Source of the DNA: Nitrospira sp.
Lineage (GTDB): Bacteria; Nitrospirota; Nitrospiria; Nitrospirales; Nitrospiraceae
Direction: 5' to 3'
Length of the DNA stretch: 51,314 bases
NCBI GenBank assembly: GCA_019636835.1
Contig: JAHBWU010000020.1
Location: 1 to 51,314 of the forward strand
Part shown: one piece after another, positions 24,096 to 32,103 of the stretch
Position numbering within the stretch: the stretch's first letter is position 1
Layout: each line of letters opens with the position of its first letter
Program-made: the position numbers and the translations under genes
Notes under the pieces: generated by a model
Databases searched by the model: none
The model's input: the letters and a program-made list of their open reading frames with translations, nothing else
What the model was told of the DNA's origin: nothing

Positions 24096-24722
24096 CTATT
24101 TCTCTTTCGGAACGATCGGACTCACGGCATTCTGATCTCTTCCCGCCTCATAGGATTTCAGCATCCGTGTAATCGTCGGCATCAGGGTGGTTGTCTGATC
24201 GGCCGGCAATTTGATCCGCACACCGCGCCCTTCGTTGCGCCCCAAGGACAAAATGTGCACCTCCAGCATCGCGTTGCGCTTGTCGTCTTGATAGGTGAAG
24301 GCCAGGCGCTTTGCGGGGAATCCCGCCAGGGTCGCCTCCTGATCCTTCTGCCAGGTGAGCTGAACCTGTTTCTTGTCGTACAGGTCCGTGATGATGCGTC
24401 GATGGGCATCGGCGAATTCTTTGAGTGTCTGCCGTCCATCCTGGCTGCGGCCGCTGACCACATTCATGTGGCCGGATAAGGCGACCAGACTGTGCTCGAT
24501 CGGAGGGTACAGCGTCACCCCGATTCCGTCCGGCAGCGGGTTGCCAAGGCGCCAATCGTCCGGATAACGGACGGAAAAACCGAAGCGGGCGTTCGTATAG
24601 AGCTTCCAACCGGTTCCCTCGTTCGTGTCGGTCATCGCGGCTGGAGAGGACATGACGTTTGGGACGAGACTCATCATTGTTAAGGTAAACACAAGACAAC
24701 CCCTGATCATCAGCGTCCTCAT
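24096..24722 (-). CDS. Secreted PsbP-like/DUF1795-type protein (208 aa)
   Basis: The start at 24722 (MRTLMIRGCLVFTLTMM) has GGAGG about 10 bases upstream and gives a signal peptide ending near SSPAA. The core ARFGFSVRYPDDWRLG, followed by GIGVTLYPP and later VQLTWQKDQEATLAG and KRLAFTYQ, matches the PsbP-like fold (YP..W sequence at the start). These are common periplasmic or lipoprotein-like proteins of unknown ligand. It lies 17 bases after the SUMF1-fold gene on the same strand and is probably cotranscribed with it. Confidence 0.75.
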   Translation of the reverse strand: MRTLMIRGCLVFTLTMMSLVPNVMSSPAAMTDTNEGTGWKLYTNARFGFSVRYPDDWRLGNPLPDGIGVTLYPPIEHSLVALSGHMNVVSGRSQDGRQTLKEFADAHRRIITDLYDKKQVQLTWQKDQEATLAGFPAKRLAFTYQDDKRNAMLEVHILSLGRNEGRGVRIKLPADQTTTLMPTITRMLKSYEAGRDQNAVSPIVPKEK

Positions 24723-24739
24723 AAGCCAGCTATCCTCCG

Positions 24740-25615
24740 TTACCGGATCGACTTGGCACAGCGAAATCCGACGGTCGCAGCTCGCTGCTCCGGGACAGCG
24801 CCGCCTCGCGTCGCCGTTCGCAGCAGCGGCGGGGCGCTTTTCCACGATCCACCACGCACCACCTTATAGCGGCCTTGCCCTGCTCCCCTCGGGTTACGAT
24901 CGGGCATGGTCGCATAGTAATCGATGCCGAACCAATCTTCGACCCATTCGGCGGCGTTCCCCGCCATGTGATGCAAACCGTAAGGACTTCGGCCCTCATC
25001 GCCTCGTTCAACAGGAGCCACGATGGGTATTTCGTGGACATGGTACTGCCCGAACATAGCCAACCCAACTACCGGAGGTTTGTGACCCCAGGGAAAGAGA
25101 TTACCTTTCTCTCCCCGGGCGGCCTTTTCCCACTCGGCTTCGGTCGGAAGACGTTTGTTCTGTGCGCGGCAATAGTCCGAGGCCTCGGTCCAGGTGATGT
25201 AGAGTGCCGGCCAACGAGCGAGCGTGTCGGGCGGCGCGGCATGGACGGTCGTCATGTGATCGATCAGTTTGCGCAGCTCTCCCGGAATGGAACGTTGCTG
25301 CCGGTTCAGCCACAATAAAAATTCTCCAAGGCTGACCTCGTCTCGATCGATCTCAAATCGATCCAGCCACACGCGACGCTGCGGTTGTTCGGTGTCATCG
25401 TAAGGAAGATCAAGGCTGTAGAGGTCGTGGCCTGTCCTGGCAGTTCCCATGAAAAACAAACCTTCGCCGACCGTTATCATGGGAGAACCGCGAGCGAGCG
25501 CGGCGATGCGCTCGTAGGGTGATTCCTCCTGTGCGCTTCCAGTGATTGGGTTCAACAGAGATGCCGTGAGTGCCCAGAAGGCGAGAAGTCTGAAAGCGGC
25601 TGGAGCATGCCTCAT
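24740..25615 (-). CDS. SUMF1/FGE-sulfatase-fold protein, secreted, no catalytic Cys (291 aa)
   Basis: The start at 25615 (MRHAPAAFRLLAFWALTA) gives a good signal peptide; an in-frame ATG at 25636 is the alternative. The fold is marked by GEGLFFMGTA, LDRFEIDRDEVSLGEFL, RLPTEAEWEKAARG, FPWGH, SPYGLHHMAGNAAEWVEDW, VVRGGSW and the ending VGFRCAKS. True formylglycine-generating enzymes have two cysteines just after GGSW; here that stretch (KSAPPLLRTATRGG) has none, so it is a structural or binding member, not an oxidase. It pairs with the PsbP-like gene and is divergent from the cytochrome gene. Confidence 0.85.
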   Translation of the reverse strand: MRHAPAAFRLLAFWALTASLLNPITGSAQEESPYERIAALARGSPMITVGEGLFFMGTARTGHDLYSLDLPYDDTEQPQRRVWLDRFEIDRDEVSLGEFLLWLNRQQRSIPGELRKLIDHMTTVHAAPPDTLARWPALYITWTEASDYCRAQNKRLPTEAEWEKAARGEKGNLFPWGHKPPVVGLAMFGQYHVHEIPIVAPVERGDEGRSPYGLHHMAGNAAEWVEDWFGIDYYATMPDRNPRGAGQGRYKVVRGGSWKSAPPLLRTATRGGAVPEQRAATVGFRCAKSIR

Positions 25616-25830
25616 AACTTCCTGTACCGAGAACATCCTTCAGAGTCAATGGTCGGCGAGGACAACGTCATAGTCCCCCTATTCCTAAACCAACCCTGAG
25701 TTGCTGCAGAGCATGCTATTTCTCATGCGCGTGGTGTATCGTAAGGTTGCTCGCACTTCACAATCCGACCGATCACCGAGAGGCACGTACCCTGTGAAGT
25801 CAATCATGGGGAAAGGGAACGGAGAGATCG

Positions 25831-27096
25831 ATGCGGTGGTTCAAGAAAATTCTGATCGGACTCGTCGTCCTAGGCGGTCTCACATACCTATATTACACCG
25901 AGGTAAAGCCGACCGTCATTTTTGGACTGCGGTCGGACTACGCCCATGCCATTCCCCATCAAAAGATTCCGGAGGGTTTGACGAGCCTCAGAGCCGAATC
26001 CTGCGGAACCTGTCATACCGATATCTATGAGGAGTGGAAGACGAGCATTCATGCACAGGCCTACACAGATCCTTTCTTTCAAGCCTATTGGACGAAGGAT
26101 AAACACACGTGGGTCTGTCTCAACTGTCACACGCCGCTGGAAAATCAGCAACCGACGTTGATTAAAGAGATCCCGCGAGACCGAGTCGAACGCGCCGTGC
26201 AGGAGCCGAATCCCCACTACGATTCGGACTATCAGCAGGAAGGCGTGACTTGTGCGGCATGTCACGTCCGAGATGGAGTGATCCTAGGACCGTTTGAGGA
26301 TGCCAAAGCCCCCCATCCGACGAAGTATGATCCTATGTTTCGCACTACGCAGATGTGTTATCGATGCCATAGCGTCGTGGGGGGACCGGCGCAGTTTTAT
26401 AACGGAGGGCCATGCGGCACCTATGCCGAATTTGAAGACGGTTATTGGATGAAGGAACGCGGGTTCATCTGTCAGAACTGCCATATGCCGGAAATAGAAC
26501 GGCCTGTCGCCGTGGGAGGTCCCATCCGCCAGGGACGTCAACATCTCTGGCGCGGCGGACACGATCCGGAGATGATCAAGCGGGCGATCGGCGTGAAGGT
26601 GGTCGCCGAGCCGAATGAACCAAAACCCGGTGACAAGATCCGAGTCACGCTGACGCTGATCAATGCGGGTGCCGGGCATAAACTCCCGACGGGGGACCCT
26701 GATCGCCACTTCACGGTCGAGTTTGCCGTCGAGGATCAAAACGGAAAAGTGTTGGAAGACCAGTCGGATACCATGGGGCGATGGATCATGTGGCAGCCGG
26801 CGATCATCGAACTCCACGACAATCGGCTCATGCCGTTGGCCAGCCGGGATTATGCGTTCGAGTATCGACTCCCAGAAAATAGCGCGGGGCTTCGATTAAT
26901 CACGAAGGTGCGGTACCACATTCAGACGGAGCGGCAACATCAGATGCTCATCGACAAGTACGGTCTCACGGCGAAGGATCCCTATCACTTCACGGTGTAT
27001 GAACGACAGGTACCCTTAACCGGCAATCTCGCGGATGCCTTCGAGCGGACGGGACAGGATACACACCTCGCCTGCGCCGCACCGGGTCACAGCTAA
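25831..27096 (+). CDS. Five-heme c-type cytochrome, membrane-anchored (421 aa)
   Basis: An N-terminal anchor (residues 7-22, ILIGLVVLGGLTYLYY) leaves the rest in the periplasm. Five CxxCH heme sites are present: CGTCH 58-62, CLNCH 96-100, CAACH 141-145, CYRCH 176-180 and CQNCH 214-218. They resemble the cytochrome c554-like family, but with an added C-terminal beta-rich domain of about 180 residues (from VKVVAEPNEPKPGDKIRV). Likely role: electron transfer in the periplasm, possibly to or from nitrogen-oxide chemistry; this is not shown here. There is no other heme gene adjacent. A small membrane protein of CopD type follows. Confidence 0.88.
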   Translation: MRWFKKILIGLVVLGGLTYLYYTEVKPTVIFGLRSDYAHAIPHQKIPEGLTSLRAESCGTCHTDIYEEWKTSIHAQAYTDPFFQAYWTKDKHTWVCLNCHTPLENQQPTLIKEIPRDRVERAVQEPNPHYDSDYQQEGVTCAACHVRDGVILGPFEDAKAPHPTKYDPMFRTTQMCYRCHSVVGGPAQFYNGGPCGTYAEFEDGYWMKERGFICQNCHMPEIERPVAVGGPIRQGRQHLWRGGHDPEMIKRAIGVKVVAEPNEPKPGDKIRVTLTLINAGAGHKLPTGDPDRHFTVEFAVEDQNGKVLEDQSDTMGRWIMWQPAIIELHDNRLMPLASRDYAFEYRLPENSAGLRLITKVRYHIQTERQHQMLIDKYGLTAKDPYHFTVYERQVPLTGNLADAFERTGQDTHLACAAPGHS

Positions 27097-27224
27097 GAAT
27101 GACGGAAGTATCAACCGCTCCGGCTCGCTGAACGGTTCCTTTCCTTGTGACAATCCCACCGACGAGTCGATTCTCACTATGATGCATGGCGCTTTTCGCC
27201 GCTGATCGATTATGATGAGGCCGC

Positions 27225-27701
27225 ATGTATTCCACCCTGGTTTTCCTACACCTCCTTGCCGCCGTGACCTGGATAGGCGGGATGATCTTTCTCTCTTTGG
27301 TCTTGGCGCCGTTAGTCAGAGGCCGGAAGGCGGCGCCGGAATTCATGGCGCTATTTCGATCTTCGGCGCTGCGATTTCGCCCTATTGTGTGGGTGGCCGT
27401 TGCGGTATTGCTCGCCACCGGCCCGATGCTATTGTCTCTTCGGGGTATCCATGTGACCAGCCCGGCCTCGTGGCCGGGGATTGTGATCGCGAAGTTGGCG
27501 CTGGTCGTCCTCTTGTTGTTCCTGACTCTCATCCATGATCTTGTCCTCGGTCCTCAGGTCAGTCGGGTCAGCGCCATACCGGATTCCCAGCGAACTCCCA
27601 GTGAACGAATTGTATTCAAAACCGCGCGCTGGATCCCTCGATTGTCCCTATTGATCGCTCTGGGCGTATTAGTGGCGGCAGCGATGCTGGCCCGGTCCTA
27701 G
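27225..27701 (+). CDS. CopD-like four-helix membrane protein (158 aa)
   Basis: It starts MYSTLVFLHLLAAVTWIGGM; this HLLAAVTWIGG opening with His is typical of CopD/DUF4149-type membrane proteins. Four hydrophobic helices are visible (about residues 3-26, 51-72, 84-106, 132-156). The conserved His in helix 1 and a second His in LIHDLVLGPQ could bind heme b or copper. The N-terminal MYSTLVFLH start has no strong ribosome site. It probably works in copper transport or redox with the upstream cytochrome, by position only. Confidence 0.72.
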   Translation: MYSTLVFLHLLAAVTWIGGMIFLSLVLAPLVRGRKAAPEFMALFRSSALRFRPIVWVAVAVLLATGPMLLSLRGIHVTSPASWPGIVIAKLALVVLLLFLTLIHDLVLGPQVSRVSAIPDSQRTPSERIVFKTARWIPRLSLLIALGVLVAAAMLARS

Positions 27702-28025
27702 CTTGATCTGTTGGTCCCTCGGTTTCGTTTACATTTCTCCTATGCTAGGGAAGGCTTCTCGGCGGCTGTGGCTTCACCGGAGGAATGGGCTCGGGTTGCG
27801 GAGGCAAAGGATCGACGTCAGACACCATAGCCTACCCCCCTAGGAATCTCCCTAGTTTCCCCCGAGTGGGACCTTTATCTATACTGCGGCCCGCAGTAAA
27901 CTGCGACCTCACTCTTCATTGTTCGATATCCGAAGGCATGCCGGAATAGTTTTGCTTCATCTACGAATCCGATTTGTTCGCCTCGCTTTGTATGAGCCAA
28001 GGCGTCACGGATCAGAAGGACATTC
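27702..28025 (+). promoter_or_regulatory. Non-coding gap with CCTAGG motifs before the hybrid kinase
   Basis: No gene is seen. CCTAGGAATC lies at 27839-27848, with a second CCTAG at 27851-27855 and a related CTAGGGAAGG near 27744. The first matches on the reverse strand the motif at 39175-39184. The distance to the kinase start is about 180 bases. The hybrid kinase has AAGGA before its ATG. Confidence 0.4.
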
Positions 28026-31000
28026 ATGAGCCACGACTCGACAACATCGACCATCCTCATCGTCGACCACAATCCCGCAGCCTTGTCCATGAAGCGCCGC
28101 CTGCTTAGCCGACAGAGTTACCGAATCATTGAAGCGGAGAACGGAACCGACGCACTCATGCTTGCCGCCGCCGAACTGCCGGATCTCGTGCTCCTCGACA
28201 CTAATCTGCCGGATATCGGCAGCCTCGATGCCTGCCGGCAGCTCAAGACTCAATCTGCGACCAAGTTCATGAAGATATTGCAAACCTCCACTGCCCGCAT
28301 GAACGCATCGGCTCGGCAGAAGAACCTGGAAGTCGGCGCCGATGCCTATCTGTTAGAGCCGATTGAAGATGAGGAACTCATTGGAACCGTGCGGGCCTTA
28401 CTGAAGCTCGCGCAGCAGGAGCGGGACAACATCCGGCTCGCCGAGAAGCTTTCCCGTGCCGAGCGTCAATTGTCGGCCGCGACCGAAGCCGCCCATTGCG
28501 CGATCTGGGATTGGGATATCGCCGAGGACAGAGTCGAATGGTCGAGCCGGATAGAGCGGTTGACCGGTCTTTCACCCGGAAGTTTCAGTGGAAAGATGCA
28601 GGCCTTCATCGACGTGCTTCATTCCGATGACCGGCCGAGAGTCCGGCAGAAGCTCGAGCAAGCCATGGCGGGACAAGCGATCGACTATGCGGACGAGTAT
28701 CGTGTCCGACATCCCGACGGCAATGTGCATCACCTGCATGCCGACGGGCGTTTCCATTACGACGGTGAAGGAAAGGCCGTCCGTATGACCGGTCTCGTGC
28801 AGGACATCACCGAGCGCAAGCGAGCTGAAGTCGCCCTACGCGAGAGCGAGGAGCGATTCGCGAAAGCCTTCCGCACAAGTCCGCACCCGATTGGAATCAC
28901 GGAGGTGGCAACCGGTCGTTGTATCGAAGTGAACGATGCCTGTTTGCAGCTATTCGGTTTCAGTCGTGAAGAAGTGATCGGCAGCACGACGTTGATGCTG
29001 GGCATCTGGCCGAATCAGCAAGATAGAGACCGGCTCGTTGGGCGCTTGAAAGCCGGCGAGCCGGTCCGCAATCTCGAGTTACGGTTCAAGACCAAATCCG
29101 GTGACTTCCGCCATATTCTCGTGTCTTCCGATTTGGTGGAGCTCAACGGAACGCTTTGCCTGATCACTGTCGGCAACGACATCACGAATCGCAAACAGGC
29201 GGAAGAACAGCTGCGCGAAAGCGAAGGACGATTCCGTAAGATGGCGGAGGCCGTGCCGAGTTTCCTCTTCGAAACGGACGCGGACGGCTGGAATACCTGG
29301 ACGAGCGAGGGCTGGTGCCGCTTCACCGGACAGACGCTGGAGCAAGTGGCAGGCCACGGCTGGGCCGAGGCTCTGCATCCCGAGGACCGCAAAGCCAATA
29401 TCGACCAATGGCTCCAATGCATGAAGAACGGCGAGACCTTCGAGGCGCAGCAGCGGTTACGCCGGACCGACGGCACCTATGCCTGGGTGATCGCCCGGGC
29501 GCTACCCGTGCGCGACGACCAAGGGAGGGTCCGCCGTTGGGTCGGGTCGGTGACGGATGTGGACGCCATCATGCGGGCCGAAGAGCAGTTGCGGGAGAAT
29601 CATCGATTCATCAGCGAAATGACGTCGGTGCTTCCCGGTGTGTTGTATATTTTCGATCTCCAGGAACAGAGGAATATCTATGTGAATCGGCACATCGGAG
29701 CCGTCTTGGGCTACGGGGCGGAGGAGGTTCATGTCCTGGGAAAAAACTTCATTCCTACCATCCTGCATCCCGGCGATGCCATTCGATTGCTTCAGCACTA
29801 CGAAAGCTTCAAGGAACTGGAGGACGGAGTCACGGTCCAAGTTGAATATCGCTTTCGGCACCGCGACGGATCGTATCGCTGGTACCTCAGTCGAGATGTG
29901 GCGTGGCAACGGAGCGCCGATGGTCACGTGCGGCAGATCCTTGGGATGGCGACTGATATCACCGAGCTGAAGCAGGCGGAAGAGGCGTTGCGTGAGGGCG
30001 AACTGCGGTTCCGAGCGCTGGTCGAACGAATCGGCGACGTGTTTTGGATCGCCAATCCGACGGACGGGCAAATTCTCTACGCCAGTGAGGCCTTTGAAGA
30101 CATATGGGGACGAGACTTGGAGCAGCTGTACGGCCGTTGCGAGACCTGGCTGGAGGCTATTCATGAGGAAGATCGTGAGGGAGTGAAGAACACATTCTTC
30201 GCGAACATCTATGCCGGACAGTATGACAGCGAATATCGAGTGGTCCGACCGGACGGGACGATTCGATGGATACGTGACCATGGCAAACCGCTGGGCATTG
30301 GAAAGCTCGTGGCCGGGGTCGCCGAAGACATCACCGAACGCAGGCAGGCGGAAGCCGCCCTGCGTGAAAGCGAAGCCAGATTCCGCAACGTATTCGAACA
30401 TGCGGGGACTGGAATTGCCATTGCCGAGCTGGAGGGCAGTTTCGTGCAGTGCAATCCGGCCTACTGCGCGATGTTGGGATATACGGAAGACGAATTGCGG
30501 TGTTTGAGATTCCCGGAGTTGATCCATCCGGAGGACCGTGCCGGAAATGTCGCGGGAATTGAGCGGCTCATCGCCGGGGAACTTCCGTATTTTGAGGTCG
30601 AAAATCGGTATGTGGACAAAAACGGCGAACCGGTGTGGGTGCACAAGTTCGTCTCCCAGTTGCGGAACCATGCGGGCGAGTCGAAATACCTTGTGGCCTT
30701 GGTGACCAATGTGACGGATCGTCGCAAGGCCGAGCAGGAATTGCGCAAGGCACAAGCGCACTTGCAGCGCTGGACCATCGAACTCGAACAGGCCGTCAAC
30801 GAGAAGACCGTGGAATTGCGACAGTCGCAGGATCGTCTCCGCGCGCTCGCGAGTGAGTTGAACCTGGCCGAGCAGCGTGAGCGCAAACGGCTCGCGACGG
30901 AGTTGCACGATCATCTCCAACAAACGTTGGTTCTCGGTCGACTGACCATGGGACAAGGCAAGCGACTTGCCGTCGCCGTGCCGGCCTGTCTGGAGGTGAT

Positions 31001-32006
31001 GAAGAAAGCGGACGACATCTTTTCCGAGGCGCTCACCTACACGCGCACCTTGGTGGCTGAGCTCAGTCCGCCGGTGCTGCGCGATCAGGGGTTGGCGGCC
31101 GGTTTGAAATGGCTGAGCCGGTACATGCAAAAGTATGGTTTGGCCGTGACGGTAACCGTGCCGGAGGTGGTGGAGCTGAACGTGCCGGAAGATCAGGCGG
31201 TGTTGCTCTTTCAATCGGTACGGGAGCTGCTGATGAATGCCTGGAAATATGCCGGAACCGGGAAAGCCGCCGTCGTCATGACACACACGGGTGACAGGGT
31301 GCGAATCACCGTGAGCGACAAGGGCGCCGGCTTCGATTTTGCGGCTGCGGCGGCGAAGCCGACGGGTGGCGGCCTGTCCTCCAAATTCGGCCTCTTCAGC
31401 ATTGAGGAGCGCATGCGTTCGCTCGGCGGGTCGTTCGAGCTGCACTCCGTGCCGGGACAAGGCACCACGGCGACGCTCAGCTTGTCGCTGGCCGGGACAG
31501 GCGAGGAACGAGTGGTAGAGAGTCCGCAAAAACAACAAAGTGGCGCGTGGAGTGTGGTGCGTGAGGCGCAAGCAGGTGCAGGATCTTCTTCGCTCGGCGC
31601 TCCACCCACCACGCGACACCCATCACCGATTCGCGTTCTTTTGGTGGACGACCATGCCATGGTGCGGCAGGGACTTCGCGCGATGTTGGAAAGCTATGAG
31701 GATATGGACGTCGTCGGAGAAGCGGTGGACGGCCAGGATGCCATACGGTTGGCCGAACAGCTCCGGCCAGGCATCGTGGTGATGGACATCAACATGCCCA
31801 AGATGAACGGCATTGAGGCGACGCGCGAGCTGACCACCCGCTATCCCGACGTCACCGTGATCGGGTTGTCCATCAACGCCGGCGACGACAATCACGATGC
31901 GATGACCAAGGCCGGCGCCGTCCGGCTCATGACGAAGGAATCGGCGGTGGAAGAGCTGTACGGCGCGATTCAAGAGGTGGTAACACGTGAGCGCGTGACG
32001 GATTGA
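28026..32006 (+). CDS. REC-(PAS)6-HisKA_3-HATPase-REC hybrid kinase (1326 aa)
   Basis: The N-terminal receiver has D58 (LLDTNLP) but its acidic pocket reads VDHN and the usual Lys is replaced (LLEPIED), so it may be a pseudo-receiver. Six PAS units follow, each linked by ITERKRAE-like helices, from about residue 145 to 905 (ending NVTDRRKAEQELRKA). The H-box is NarX/DegS-like: ERKRLATELHDHLQQ with His at 961. The HATPase has NAWKY and SDKGAGFDF. The C-terminal receiver (VDDH, D1254 in VVMDINMPKMNG, Lys in LMTKES) resembles NarL's but has no HTH. No membrane segment is seen, so sensing is cytoplasmic. A paralogue follows 97 bases downstream. Confidence 0.92.
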   Translation: MSHDSTTSTILIVDHNPAALSMKRRLLSRQSYRIIEAENGTDALMLAAAELPDLVLLDTNLPDIGSLDACRQLKTQSATKFMKILQTSTARMNASARQKNLEVGADAYLLEPIEDEELIGTVRALLKLAQQERDNIRLAEKLSRAERQLSAATEAAHCAIWDWDIAEDRVEWSSRIERLTGLSPGSFSGKMQAFIDVLHSDDRPRVRQKLEQAMAGQAIDYADEYRVRHPDGNVHHLHADGRFHYDGEGKAVRMTGLVQDITERKRAEVALRESEERFAKAFRTSPHPIGITEVATGRCIEVNDACLQLFGFSREEVIGSTTLMLGIWPNQQDRDRLVGRLKAGEPVRNLELRFKTKSGDFRHILVSSDLVELNGTLCLITVGNDITNRKQAEEQLRESEGRFRKMAEAVPSFLFETDADGWNTWTSEGWCRFTGQTLEQVAGHGWAEALHPEDRKANIDQWLQCMKNGETFEAQQRLRRTDGTYAWVIARALPVRDDQGRVRRWVGSVTDVDAIMRAEEQLRENHRFISEMTSVLPGVLYIFDLQEQRNIYVNRHIGAVLGYGAEEVHVLGKNFIPTILHPGDAIRLLQHYESFKELEDGVTVQVEYRFRHRDGSYRWYLSRDVAWQRSADGHVRQILGMATDITELKQAEEALREGELRFRALVERIGDVFWIANPTDGQILYASEAFEDIWGRDLEQLYGRCETWLEAIHEEDREGVKNTFFANIYAGQYDSEYRVVRPDGTIRWIRDHGKPLGIGKLVAGVAEDITERRQAEAALRESEARFRNVFEHAGTGIAIAELEGSFVQCNPAYCAMLGYTEDELRCLRFPELIHPEDRAGNVAGIERLIAGELPYFEVENRYVDKNGEPVWVHKFVSQLRNHAGESKYLVALVTNVTDRRKAEQELRKAQAHLQRWTIELEQAVNEKTVELRQSQDRLRALASELNLAEQRERKRLATELHDHLQQTLVLGRLTMGQGKRLAVAVPACLEVMKKADDIFSEALTYTRTLVAELSPPVLRDQGLAAGLKWLSRYMQKYGLAVTVTVPEVVELNVPEDQAVLLFQSVRELLMNAWKYAGTGKAAVVMTHTGDRVRITVSDKGAGFDFAAAAAKPTGGGLSSKFGLFSIEERMRSLGGSFELHSVPGQGTTATLSLSLAGTGEERVVESPQKQQSGAWSVVREAQAGAGSSSLGAPPTTRHPSPIRVLLVDDHAMVRQGLRAMLESYEDMDVVGEAVDGQDAIRLAEQLRPGIVVMDINMPKMNGIEATRELTTRYPDVTVIGLSINAGDDNHDAMTKAGAVRLMTKESAVEELYGAIQEVVTRERVTD

Positions 32007-32103
32007 TACGTGGACGGCGGAGAGCGGAGGGATGGAAAGTTCCCCCGCGAATGGCTGATCAAACACACCATAAACATTGGCGCGACACACGGGCGACAAT
32101 GAG

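Noticed and set aside
29502..31619. 705-codon minus-strand frame opposite the hybrid kinase
   Set aside because: Exact antisense shadow of strong PAS and kinase domains, a common effect of GC-rich codon use.
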